DNA of 64,000 nucleotides from Marchantia polymorpha subsp. ruderalis (Eukaryota > Streptophyta > Marchantiopsida > Marchantiales > Marchantiaceae), in NCBI GenBank assembly GCA_037833965.1, contig AP031355.1:17013501-17077500 (forward strand). The letters run 5' to 3'. Of this stretch, positions 31,010 to 42,511 are shown in pieces. The notes under the pieces are model-generated. The model did not search any database. It was not told where the DNA came from and saw nothing but the letters and a program-made list of their open reading frames with translations. Each line of letters begins with the position of its first letter. Position 1 is the stretch's first letter. A program made the position numbers and the translations under genes.

Positions 31010-33552
31010 ACTGTGGGACTGGGAAGGAGTGAGACGAGTCACACCGAGGGCATTGTCGACCCTAGTGACTGTCACGAAGTACAACTCAGTCCCGACAAGT
31101 GCTTGAAGGTATCAAGCGCAGTGAGAGGAGACGAGCTAAGGAAAGTACAGGCATTCCTTAGCCATTATGTCGACGTCTTCGCCTGGAAGATCGAAGACAT
31201 GAAGGGGATACCTGCACGGTATGGGGAACACCGTATCAATTTACTGGACGACTCAGTACCCATACGACAGCGCCAGTATCGCCTCAACCCAAAATACTCC
31301 TTGCTAGTTAAGGAGGAGATAGATAAGTACTTGAGTGCTGGTATTATTTACCCTGTGCTCAGCAGTGAGTGGGTGTCGCCGATTGTTATCGTACCCAAGA
31401 AGTTGACGGGTAAGATACGAGTGTGTCAGGATTTCCGGAAGTTGAATGCAGCAACACGCAAGGATCATCACCCGTTACCATTCACGGATGCCATTCTAGA
31501 CCATGTCGCAGGACATGAATGTTATAGCTTCCTGGATGGGTTCTCAGGTTACAATCAGGTGTCTATCCGGGAACAGGACAAGGATAAAACTACGTTCACA
31601 ACCGACTGGGGAACTTACGCATACCACAAGATGCCCTTCGGTCTGTGCAACGCGCCTGCCACCTTTCAACGGATGATGACCAATATCTTCCAGGAACAAC
31701 TGAGGAAGTTCCTGGAAATATTCATAGATGACTTCTGTGTCTTTGGGAAGCGGTCTGAACACCTAAGTCACTTGAAGCAGACCTTCGATAAATGTAGAGA
31801 GAGCAGTTTATCACTGCATCCCGAGAAGTGCTTTTTCTTTATGACTAGTGGGATCTTGTTGGGTCATCGGGTCTCGGCAGACGGCATTGCGGTGGACATC
31901 GAGAAGGTCAAGGTTATACTCGAGCTTGAGCCACCCACGAATCTAAGAGAGCTGCGAGCATTCCTGGGTCACGTGGGCTACTACCGAAGATTCATACACC
32001 TGTATGCAATACTGGCGGCGGACCTGACCAAGTTGTTGAAGAAGGACGAGCCTTATGCTTGGGGTGCGAACCAGCAGTCAGCATTTGAGGCTCTTAAAGC
32101 GAAACTCACGACTGCTCCCGTACTAAGGAGTCCAGACTGGAATCGACCATTCCATGTTTACGTTGACACATCTGCCTTCGCCATCGGTGTAGTGCTGAGT
32201 CAAAAGGATGACAACAAAAAGGACTACCCGATCTACTTCGCGAGCCGACAGCTGTCTCTAGCAGAGCGGAAGTACACCACGACGGAGAGAGAAGCGTTGG
32301 GGATGGTGTACTCCTGTAAAAAGTTCCGTCACTACCTAATCTGCTACGAGTTTGTGTTCCATGTGGACCACTACGCATTGCAACACCTAGTCAAGAAAGC
32401 CGACCTATCCGGTCGGATCGCCAGGTGGGTGTTGTTACTACAAGAGTTCACCTACACAGTCCAGACCAGGAAAGGGGTGCACCACGAAAATGCAGATTAC
32501 TTGTCCCGATTATGGACCCAGCCGACAGAGGAGGAATTGGTGGACGATTTTCCAGATGAAGAGTTATTTCAGTTGTCTGCAGGACATGAGTCCCGCTATG
32601 CCGACCTGTATCGATATCTGCTAACCCTCAAGTGTCCCGTAGGCATGGATTTGGAACAGCGAACTGTCTTTATTCATAAGGCAGGCCCGTACCAACTCCA
32701 GCAGGGGGTTTTGTTCAAGAAGATGGCAGATGAGCGCTTATGCAGATGCCTGGAGGAATCAGAGGTACCAAGAATAGTGAGTGCGATGCATACAGAGGAG
32801 GCGGGTGGACACTATGCCACCAGGAACACGGTCACAAAGATTCTAAATGCGGGGTATTGGTGGCCGACCATGTTTAAGGATGTTCTCGATTACATCCGCA
32901 AGTGCGACAGTTGCTAGAGGACGGGGAGACCGACGCCTACAACACGCTGGCCCCTGACTCCCATCATGCCTCTAGCATCTTTCGAAAAGTGGGGCATTGA
33001 CTTTGTAGGGCCGATACAACCAGTGACTAGAAGTACACGAAGGCGCTACATTCTGGTAGCAACGGACTACGCCACCAAAATGGTAGAGGCCAGGGCCACC
33101 AGAAGGGATGATGCTGCCACAGTGGCAGCCTTCTTGTTTGAGTCGATCATCACACGCTACGGATGTCCCTTAGAGCTAGTCAGCGACCGGGGCACGCATT
33201 TTCTGAATCAGATCATCGAAGATCTGACACGGTATTTCCACATCAAGCACTGGAAGACTACTCCATACAATCCCAAGGCAAATGGACTGACGGAGAAGTC
33301 CAATGGTCTGCTGTGTAAAATACTACTCAAGGTCACGGTGAATCACGCTCACGACTGGGATACGAAGCTAGCAGCCGCTCTATGGGCGTACCGGACAGCT
33401 GAGAAGATCACGACCAAACAGACACCATACTTTCTGGTGTATGGGCAACACCCGATCCTCCCGATCGAATTTGAAGTACCCACCCAACGAACGTTGGATT
33501 TGCAGAGGTTGGGCGCAGAGGAGAGTCAGCTCTACAGGTTACAGCCTACCAC
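31004..33552 (+). pseudogene. pol: Pol of element B: RT, RNase H, integrase; one nonsense codon, 3' truncated
   Basis: Continues the gag-pro frame. Reverse transcriptase: VCQDFRKLNAATRKD, MPFGLCNAPATFQRMM, catalytic FIDDF at 31721-31735. RNase H at about 32150-32515, with YVDTSAFAIG, ERKYTTTEREALG, FHVDHYALQHL and NADYLSRL carrying its acidic residues. Integrase: zinc finger ending CDSC, TAG at 32915-32917, then the core in the same frame with D at 32999, D at 33185 and E at 33293 (35 residues between the last two). The TAG lacks a readthrough context and is probably a CAG mutation. At 33552 the frame runs into LTR sequence, so the integrase C-terminus is missing. Confidence 0.85.
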
Positions 33553-36395
33553 AGAACGGGCTGCGCGCTTTCGAGGAGCGCTTAATAGCAAGAAAGCTCG
33601 ATTTCTTGCTATGGGGATGGAACTACATCTGTGCGAATATGGTGCGCGAGTGGCTAGAGCCACAGGGACCACCCTCGCGCGGATTGCGTCCGCATGTTGA
33701 TCGGTGGACAGTCCAAGATTGGGCGCAGGCGTTGGGAAGATGTGCTGGCATGCCAGGGCATCTCCTTTTCGACAGTGAGAGCATCAAGGTGACCAAGCAG
33801 GAAGAGGCGCAATTTGTGGAGCTGTTCAAGACCGGGAGGTCTACCAAGAATGGGTACAGGACCCGTGATTACAAGGATCGATTTCGCCGGACTTTGTCTG
33901 CGGCGCTGATGCAATTACTGCAGCCGCACCGCGCCTGCTACATCACATTGTGGCAGGTCTCTTTTGTGGAGTGCGTCATCGAGGGAACTCCAATTCACTG
34001 GGCGAGCATCCTGCACAGGGTGATGCGACAGCACGCGTTTGAGGAGAAGGGGGGGACTCTAAACCATCTTTCTCCTTTCCTCATCAATTTTTATCGACAG
34101 CGGAATTGTCTGACAGCGGCGGAGCTTGAACATTTTCCGCCATTGTCCATCGACCATCCCGGGAAGTATGTGCGGGAGAATGAGGTCGACACTGATGCAG
34201 AGGAGTCACCGACTTCTACCCCATCAAGGCGAAGGGACGAAGGGAGACACACTCCTGCAGCACGAGTGCCGCGGAAGCGGCGATGGAGGGAAGAGTCTGA
34301 AGAGGAGCAGCATCAAGAACCCTCTGCTCCCATTCGACCGCGGCCGCTGTGCGAGTCATACAGCCGGCCGAAGCAGAAGGCACGCAGACTGGTGTTACCA
34401 GCCGACAGTGCGGACACGGCGACGATTGCGACGGAGAAAGGAAGTGCGTCGCCAGAGAAGCATGAGGAAGCGCGGACGACCGCAGGAGCAACGGGCCACG
34501 CTGCAACCTCGACGGGAGAGAGGCCGCCTACGGGCCAAGGGCCTTTGGAGTTACCACGTGCGATGCGGACAGATGTTCCGTTTGCGCACAGACGAGCCTC
34601 CGCGGACGGACGAGCCTCCGCGGACAGGCGATCACAAGTGGACGTGGATCTACGCTTACGCGTGGGAAGGAGCAGTCCGCCTGTGCACAGGCGCTCACCT
34701 GTGCACAGGTCGCCTGTGCACAGGACACCTCCACACGTGCCGCCTGTGCACAGGCAAGAATCACCCCCGTTCCAACGTAGGAAGGGGAAGGAGCCGGCAG
34801 AAGAACCGCCTACGAGACACCGGCCCTCGGGGCCAGACCCTCCGGCGCACCACGCGCCGCAATTTGCGCCTTCGGCGCCAGGGCCTTCGAGCCGAGGAGA
34901 TACGAGCAGGGAGCGTGCGGAGGCCGCACCATCGGCGGGAAGTCCGCCGATAGATGCGCCTTCGGCGGTAGGGCCTATAGGCCAAGGGACATCGGGCGAG
35001 CGGCCCCCGGCCATGTCGCCTTCGGCGATGGATGTCCGCGGCGCTACGCCTGCGGCGGACAAGGCGCCGGCAATTGCGCCTGCGCACGGGCCGGGCACAG
35101 CCCCCACGGGCCGATCAAGGGAGCAGCAACAGACGATGGAGCGGAGTGACTGTCCGCGGGATGAAATTTCGATGCGCGATGCGCAATCAAACCCCGCGCA
35201 GCCACCCTCCGCTCGATCGCCTTCGGCGGCGGGCGACGGCGGCAGAGAGGACGCGATAGACAACCAACAAGCGAGCGACGGGGATGCCGCACGGGTACAT
35301 TCGCCTTCCGCCTTGGACATTTTGGCGACGAGCAGCGAGGCCGCAGCCGTGCCTTCGCAGGCAGCACACGTCGATGACGTGCAGCCCCACTCGGGGCAGT
35401 CGCCGACGCAATCAATGGCGACTGAAATTCTCCACTCGGATGATGACGACGGAGGCTCCACCGAAGAAATGTCAGGAGCAGAAGACATCGAGGAGGAGGA
35501 GGAGGAAATTGTTGGAGCGCCGGCGGCGGCGCTCTCTGAGCAGGTGATTCCGTTGCTGAGGTACTTGGATCGCAAGGTCGATAAATACGCCGACCCACTC
35601 CAGCCGGGATCTTACATCGAGTTAGTGCGCAGGCGGACTCGCACTAAAGTCCACACCAGCAAGCTGTTAGCTAGAGTGGACCAGGAGTTGAGGGAATTGA
35701 AGGAGAAGCATGCATGCTTGTGGGGTCAGTACAAACTTAATCAGAAATTCTACAAGCACTCCGAGAAGATGAAGGATGAGAAACTACACGAGCTCACCAA
35801 GGAGCAGGTGAAGGTCAAGGAAGCACTCATTTCTGAGCAAGCCCAGAATCGGATTTTGTCAAAGGAGCTCGTGCGACAGACGCGGTTGTTGGAACAATGT
35901 CAGCTCGCACGGCATGAGGATGAAGAGTTAATCCGCAGGTTACAGTCAGAGTGTGGCGAATTGAGAGCGCAACGTGCTGAAGCCGAATCGCAATTAGTGA
36001 TAATTGAAGAGGATCGCAGGAAGGAGGCGGATCGCACGAAGGTGGAGACGGCGAGGCGTGTCGCCCACTGTCTCAAGGGCTACGCCCACTGGGAAGTGAA
36101 GGCGCAGGAGAAACTCACACTGCGTGAGTTTGAATTGCGCGCAGCCGGGTTGTTGTCAGGCGACAGTAGGAGTCGGCGGAAGGTAGCAAAGAAGCTCGAT
36201 GCCTTTCTGTCGAAGGCACAGGATACCATGTCCGCCCTCGAAGTGGAGGTGTCCGCGGCGTTGCAGCGTTTGGGACTGCGCAGTCGAGCGGAAGATTGGC
36301 AGGGTAGGGAGTTAGTGCGCGGCAGTCGGCCGCGCAGGAGACGTAGTACAGGTTCCGCGGAGTGTAGTGTAGCGTGGTTCCGTGCAGGCGTGTAG
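33553..36395 (+). pseudogene. 5'-truncated LTR ORF in the B 3' LTR
   Basis: Copy of the LTR ORF lacking about its first 100 codons. From LPQNGLRAFEERL onward it is open to the normal stop. An open frame runs upstream into integrase DNA, but in a different frame from pol, so that extension is accidental and not an integrase fusion. It might still be translated from an internal ATG. Confidence 0.8.
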
Positions 36396-37408
36396 CGTAG
36401 TGCAGTGTAGTGCTAGGTAGGGCTTAGAAGGTATAAAATAGTTCCAGGCGTTTTGCCTGGGGTTCTTTCCCAAACTCAGAAGTGCAGATCAGGAACCCAT
36501 TTCCTTTGCGTGTTTGTGTCCTTGAGTTCTGTCACCACGCACGAGGAGTTACAACTTAGCGTTCCGCATTTTGTAGCTGAAGGCCTTCGGCCGAATGTTC
36601 AGAGCTAGTACATTGGTTCGAGACTTGAGTAGTTCGGAACTGCACCTGCGGGTGACTGCCGATGCTCAGAGCCAGTGACTAGTTAGACACTTGAACAGTT
36701 TCGCCCCTACACCTTCGAGTGTTTCTTTCTGATTGTACTCCTTGGGATTTTTCCCCTGAATGCCAAAGTGAAGTTTTGCTACTTCGTGTAAGCCTTGGTT
36801 GTAAATTCAGGTTACGCTGCAGCAGGTGCCTTGAGGGTAACCCCTGTAGTATTTCTGGGAATGACAAGTGCCTGAGAATTCAAACTCTTCAATAGACTGT
36901 TGTTGTGTTACTGGAATGTTTCACAGTGAGTCCTTCAGTGCGGACCTGTGTTCTCTGCGTGTTTTGTGAGTTGAGAGTGTTGTTCACCGCGTAGGAGTGA
37001 CTTCGATCCGAAGTAGGCAGTCCAAACCGGGTTTCCTACACTAGCAGCAAGCTAGTGGGAGTGTTGTAAAAGCCGGAGTTGGAAGTCACTGCCCGCAGCT
37101 TTGCCGAGTGTGCTCGCGAGAGACTTCCCCCCTGAAATCTTGAGTAGAGGTCCTAACGGATCTCTGGGTTGTGTTTCTGTAGTTTCAGGTGTGTGTGTGC
37201 GTGTGTGTGTTACGCTGCACTGTGCGACCTTCGAGTGCGCTCCGAGTGGACACTTGCAGTATTTCTGGGAGTGACAGTTGCCTGAGAATTCAAACTCCTC
37301 AATAGTCTGTTAAAACGTGACACTTTATACCCTGTGTGTTCCTCTGTCCCTGTGGGTTCGACCTTTCTACCACTATATTGCAGTTTTAGCCTTTAGTGGG
37401 TTATTACA
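33553..37408 (+). repeat. 3' LTR of element B, missing its first 1.35 kb
   Basis: Matches 24230-28086 of the 5' LTR with about ten differences seen by eye. Begins inside the LTR ORF at 'cctaccacagaacggg' and ends GTGGGTTATTACA, followed by the target duplication ctgtg. The left truncation is a deletion, since the far end and its duplication are intact. Confidence 0.9.
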
Positions 37409-37413
37409 CTGTG
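37409..37413. repeat. Target site duplication of element B, right copy
   Basis: ctgtg, identical to 22869-22873. Confidence 0.9.
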
Positions 37414-38614
37414 CGCAAACGGAACACCTGTCCGCAACGCACGTGGTAACTCCGGAGGCCCTTGGCCCGTAGGCGGCGTCTCGCCCGTCGAGGCTGCAGC
37501 GTGGTCCGTTGCTCCTGCGGACGTCCGCGCTTCCTCATTCTTCTCTGGCGACGCACTTCCTTTCTCCGTCGCAATCGTCGCCGTGTCCGCGCTGTTGGCT
37601 GGTAACACCAGTCTGCGTGCCTTCTGCTTCGGCCGGCTGTATGACTCGTACAACGGCCGCGGTCGAATGGGAGCAGAGGGTTCTTGATGCTGCTCCTCTT
37701 CGGACTCCTCTCTCCATCGCCGCTTCCGCGGCGCTCGTGCTGCAGGATTGTTCCTCCCTTCGTCCCTCCGCCTTGACGGAGTAGAAGTCGGTGACTCCTC
37801 TGCATCAGTGTCGACCTCATTCTCCCGCACATACTTCCCGGGATGGTCGACGGACAACGGCGGAAAACGCGCAAGCTCCGCCGTTGTCAAACAATTCCGC
37901 TGTCGATAAAAATTGTAGCAGGCGCGGTGTAGCAGGCGCGGTGTGGCTGCAGTAATTGCATCAGCGCCGCGGACAAAGTCCGGCGGAATCGATCCTTGTA
38001 ATCGCGGGTCCTGTACCCATTCTTGGTAGACCTCCCGGTCTTGAACAGCTCCACAAATTGCGCCTCTTCCTGCTTGGTCACCTTGATGCTCTCACTGTCG
38101 AAGAGGAGATGCCCTGGCATGCCGGCACATCTCCCCAATGCCTGCGCCCAATCTTGGACTGTCCACCGATCAACATGCGGACGCAATCCGCGCGAGGGTG
38201 GTCCCTGTGGCTCTAGCCACTCGCGCACCATATCCGCACAGATGTAGTTCCATCCCCGTAGCAAGAAATCGAGCTTTCTTGCTATCAAGCGCTCCTCGAA
38301 AGCGCGCAGCCGTTCTGTGGTAGACGGAGCGGCAGCATCCGCAATCGGCCCGGTCTCGTCATTGCGTTCTTGGAGTTCGCCCGCCCGCTCATTCTACTTC
38401 CGCTCCGCTCGAGCTCCTTTCTTCCTCGGCAAACTCTAATCGCCCTCAATTCCAAATCACGCGCACTCACTTCTCCCTCAATCACCAAGAAATCCTCTGC
38501 GCGGCGATGTCGAGAAGGCTTAGCAGCCAGCAGATGGACGCGCGCAGCTCGCACTAGAGAATGGAATCGCGAATTCCAGAATGGGACGCTCTCCGCCGCC
38601 CGGTCGAAGGTCAT
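37414..38614 (-). pseudogene. LTR ORF of element A, N-terminal part, with internal deletion
   Basis: Minus strand. The start corresponds to MTFDRAAE at 38614. The reading frame breaks near 38290 and again near 37900, where about 55 codons of the helical domain (between RACY and FYRQRNC) are gone and 'tgtagcaggcgcgg' is duplicated instead. Together with 21115-22873 this was once one gene. Confidence 0.8.
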
Positions 38615-39800
38615 GGTCAGCTCTTGCTCGTGGTGGACGTCTCAATTGATGGCCGCGCCGGCTCTACGCTGAAACGGTCTCCGCTCTCACGCGCGGCTTC
38701 ACGCTCCGCCGTCGCCGATTAAACTCTCACGCTCGAATTGGCGGATTTGAACTCCGCGAGCGTACTACACCGCGGACATGGGTGCGCAGCGCCGAAGGCG
38801 AGTTTTCCGCCTTGCGCGGTACACTCGTTCGTACCGCTCCTCAGCCAATCCCCTTCTGCCTCGACGCGTTCAAGTTCAACTCCCGCCTGCGCGCAGGCAG
38901 ACTCCTCGGCGGATTCTCCGCCGGCGCGGAACTTCATCCTCCTGTGCACAGGCGCTCGCCTGTGCGCAGGCGAATTCCGTCCGCGGCGACGCGCTGGCGC
39001 GGAAGGCGTTGACCGCGGTCAACCGTCTCCGTCCAGACTGTCCGTTCCTTGTCTCTTCGTCGGCGCTTCCGCCGCCGCAACTCCGTCCGTACAAGAGGGC
39101 ATCCATCCGTCCCGTCCGTACGGTCCATACGGATTTTACTATTCTGGCGGCTTCTTGCTCGTCCGCGGCGCTGCGCTGGCGCAGAAGGCGCCGTACACTT
39201 TCTACCTCACAAGGCGCATTTCTAGGGCCCAAGGCGGATTTCTCGCCGACGCCGAAGCGCCTGTGCACAGGCGGACGCCTGTGCGTAGGCGAACTTCGCG
39301 CCTACCTCAAACCCTATTTCGCCTGTGCACAGGCGAACTTCCTTCGTCCGCGCATAGGACAAAACGTCTCCGCCTGTGCGTAGGCGAAGAGTTGAATATC
39401 TTACAACCTTCATAACTCCTGGAGTCCTTATCCGCTGTTGGCGTTCTTGGGCTCGTTGGAATCAGTGCGTCGAACTCTTTCCAACGAGGCCCTAACTAGG
39501 TCAAGGCGTCCGAGGGTTGACCTAAATATGAAGGATTTCCCTACCGCCGCGGACGCAGCTCCGAAGGCGGATTTTGCGCCTTGCGCCGTAGGGATCCTAA
39601 CTGCAGAGCTCGCAGGGAGGGTGGTGCCCGTCCTTACTGCTGCATCCAACTCCTAGATTCTACGAGATCCCTTGAGAATCTCCGCGATCTTCCGAATTCA
39701 CTCTGTTTTGATGCACCGAAGGCTATTTACATTGCTGCCAGGGTACAGTTTTCCAAAAATGTTTTAATTTCCTCAAAATTACCAAAAGTGGGGTACCACA

Positions 39801-39805
39801 GAACT
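39801..39805. repeat. Target site duplication of element A, right copy
   Basis: gaact, identical to 20102-20106. Confidence 0.85.
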
Positions 39806-40025
39806 GGAAGAGTAACTAGTACGAATGTGGACCAACTACATTCGGAAACAATTTTGTTATCTTGCGCTCTGTTTGTTTTTTTTCTCATCAGTTACCGAGG
39901 TGAAAATTTGTAGTGTTTTGCACAGCACATGTATCTTATGCCATACTTATGCCAGATAGCTTTGAATTGATCTACATTCAGACTGGTGCTCTTGATAATG
40001 AACATTGAATATGTTACGAGCATTG

Positions 40026-40056
40026 TGGAACCTACCACGCATCGTGGCAGGTTCCA
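40026..40056. repeat. Near-perfect inverted repeat
   Basis: 14-bp arms (tggaacctaccacg / cgtggcaggttcca) with one mismatch around a 3-base loop, in AT-rich host DNA between elements A and H. The rest of 39806-40287 shows nothing. Confidence 0.75.
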
Positions 40057-40287
40057 TAATGAACCCTTCACATGTTTGCATTAATTTCATTCCAGTATTC
40101 AGACCTATATATTATGTTGTTCATTAGATTTTTTTTAACATATCCATTCCTATTTTATTATATGAGATATGACTGTTAAAATTGTTAAAATCAAACTTTA
40201 GAAAGCTTTTGAAGTTTGTGTACATGAATGCAGCCTCAATCCTTTTTTATGATTACCTTACGGTTCACAATTTTTTCTCGTTCATAA

Positions 40288-42506
40288 TGTGGTAACCCAC
40301 TTTTTGTTTTTCGTCGGAACTAAAACATTTTTGAATAGTAAGTACCGTGGTAGTAGCTATAAATAGTAATCGGTACGCAAAGCCAGAGTAAAAAGAGGAT
40401 CGAGTACAGTCAAGGGGTTCTGGGCTTAGGCCACAGTGGAACGCTTGGAATGGAACGGGCGGTTCACGCTGCAGGACTCGCTTCGAGCACCTTCGGCGGT
40501 AGATCACTCATAACTTCCTCAATTCTTAACGCCTTGAGTTACTTAGGGTCTCGTTGGAAAGAACGCCTGGAACGGATGAGGATTCAGGGAGTTGTGACTG
40601 TCGGAAGATGCAAAGGAGAACGCCTACGGATAGGCGGAAGGAGTTCGTCGTCGGCGGAATATCCGCCTTCGGCCCTAGATGTTCGCCTTCGGCGACGGAC
40701 GTCTTCGGGTCAACTTCAAGTCGGCAAACTCGGGGTCAGCGAACTCGAGGTCGGAGAACTCGGAGTTGGCAAACTTGAGGTCGGCGAACTCGAGGTCGGC
40801 GAACTTCAAGTCAGCAAACTCGGAGTCGGCGAACTCGAGGTCGGAGAACTCGGGGTCGGCGAACTCGGAGTCGGCGAACTCGGAGCCGGCGAAACATCGT
40901 GCGGGCGCCTTCGGCGATAACAGATAACAAGCCTTCGACAGTGTGCCTTCGGCGAAGGATAAAACCGGCATAACTCAGTTAGGGTCTCGTTAGAAAGAGC
41001 TCGACGCGCTCGTTCCAACGAGCCCAAGAACTCTTGAAACGGATCAAGTATCTGTGAGTTATGGGTGTCGGGAGTGACTGTTACAAATAGGCAAAGGTGC
41101 GGAAGTGCGTCTTCGGTGGTCAACGCCTTCGGCGAACTTGAGGTCGGAGAACTCGGAGTCGGCGAACTCGGGGTCCGCGAACTCGAGGTCGGCGAACCGG
41201 ATGCGGTTCAGAGATCTTGCGGAGTCCATATCTTTGCGATGGACGGTCGGATGGATCTGAAATTTGGTGACACCGTTGATCTCAGTCGGCCACGCATGCC
41301 TGCAAATATTCAGCCTCAGATCTTGGATGTAAAGACGCTGGCGGCTCTGTACAGTAGGCTTAGGATTCAGATTTAGGGTTAGGGTTAGATTTAGGTTGTA
41401 AGTTAGAGGGGAAGGCAGCCGCCGACTCCTTAGGTGTAGGATCTGTTGCGGCTCGCACCCTAGCGGGTAGCGTAGTGTTAGTCAGGACCTTAGAGGGTAT
41501 AAAGTAGTTCAAGGCGTTTTGCCTTGGGATTCTTCCAATTTCGGAAGTACAGATCAGGAACTCACTTTCCCGGCGTGTTTGTGTGTTTAGTTCTGGCACC
41601 ACGCAGAGGAGCTACAGCTTGACGAAGGTACCGCATTTTGTAGCTGAAGGCCTTCGGCTGAATGTTCAGAGCTAGTATACCGGTTAGAGACTTGAGTAGT
41701 GCGGATCTACACCTGCGGGTGATTGCCGATGCTCAGAGCCGGTTGCGAGTTAGATACTTGAGCAGTTCCCCCTTACACCTTCGAGTGATTTATCCTGATT
41801 GTACTCCTACAGGACGTTTCCCCTGAATGCCAAAGTGAAGTTTTGTTACTTCGTGTAAACCTTGGTTGTCAATTCAGGTTACGCTGCAGAAGGCACCCTC
41901 AGGGCACACCTCTGTAGTAATTCTGGGAATGACAAGTGCCTAAGAATTCAAACTCTTCAATAGATTGTTACGGTGTGTGTGTTACTGGATTGTGTCTCAG
42001 TTGAGTTTCTCAGTCGGGCCTGTATTCTCTGCGCTTGGTGTGAGTTGAGGGTGACGTCCATCGCGTATGAGTGACTTCGTTCCAAAGTGGGAAGTCCAAT
42101 CCGGGTTCCCTGCGCTAGCAGAAACTAGCGGAAGGGTTGTAAAAGCCGGAGTGGGAGTCACTACCTGCAGAGCCTCTGAATGTACTCTTGAGAGACTTTT
42201 CCCCCTGAAATCCTAAGCGGAGGTCCTGACCGACCTCCGAGTTGTGCTTTTCCAGTTTCAGGTGTGTGTGTTGAGTGACTTACGCTGCACTGTGCATCCT
42301 CCGAGTGACCTCCGAGTTGAGCATCCTCCGAGTGGCCTCCGAGTTGAGCACTTGCAGTATTTCTGGGAGTGACAGTCGCCTGAGAATTCAAACTCTCCAA
42401 AAGTCTGTTAAACGTGACACTTTGTACTCTGTGTGTTGCCTCTGTCCCTGTGGGTTCGACCTTTTTACCACCATACTGCAGTTTTAGCCTTTGGTGGGTT
42501 ATTACA
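40288..42506 (+). mobile_element. Element H: short solo LTR of a related subfamily, without the ORF
   Basis: 2219 bp from TGTGGTAACCCAC to GTGGGTTATTACA, flanked by cataa at 40283-40287 and 42507-42511. Its ends, TATA box (41498), hairpin (41510-41526) and U5 blocks match the giant LTRs, so it belongs to the same lineage. U3 is only about 1.2 kb and has no trace of the helical or coiled-coil coding region. Contains 15-bp tandem repeats at 40711-40893. Confidence 0.9.
40711..40893. repeat. 15-bp tandem array in the U3 of element H
   Basis: About twelve units of the type gaactcggagtcggc, which in one frame would read (G/K)ELxV repeats. A shorter patch of the same unit is at 41131-41205. Other subfamilies have different words at this place. 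Confidence 0.85.
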
Positions 42507-42511
42507 CATAA

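Larger units (their letters stand above)
22874..37408 (+). mobile_element. Element B: Ty3 retrotransposon with giant ORF-bearing LTRs
   Basis: 5' LTR 22874-28086 (5213 bp), PBS 28109-28126, gag-pro, stop, pol to truncated integrase at about 33552, then a 5'-truncated 3' LTR 33553-37408. The ends are TG...CA with the target duplication ctgtg. The two LTR copies of the shared 3.85 kb differ at only about ten positions spotted by eye, so insertion was recent. A deletion removed the integrase C-terminus, the polypurine tract and the first 1.35 kb of the 3' LTR. The PBS and RT type suggest the Tat/Athila side of Ty3. Inserted in element A. Confidence 0.9.
20107..39800 (-). mobile_element. Element A: solo giant LTR, minus strand, split by element B
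   Basis: On the plus strand it begins TGTAATAACCCAC (20107) and ends GTGGGGTACCACA (39800). It is flanked by the 5-bp duplication gaact at 20102-20106 and 39801-39805. Element B interrupts it at 22873/37409. Without B and one B target duplication, A is about 5.15 kb (20107-22873 and 37414-39800) and has no Gag-Pol, so it is a solo LTR left by LTR-LTR recombination. It carries a degraded copy of the LTR ORF. Confidence 0.9.

Noticed and set aside
32915-32917. Second in-frame TAG in pol as a possible additional readthrough site
   Set aside because: It follows the integrase zinc finger directly, and the next codons are AGG ACG, not CAR-YYA. A C-to-T change of a CAG codon is simpler.
33441-36395. 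A 984-codon open frame that seems to fuse integrase sequence to the LTR ORF
   Set aside because: The first 37 codons read integrase DNA in the wrong frame; the true integrase frame is different and stops at 33700. The fusion is an accident of the deletion joint.
41370-41400. Telomere-like TTTAGGG/TTAGGG motifs
   Set aside because: Only two or three irregular units inside the U3 of solo LTR H; too short for an interstitial telomere.
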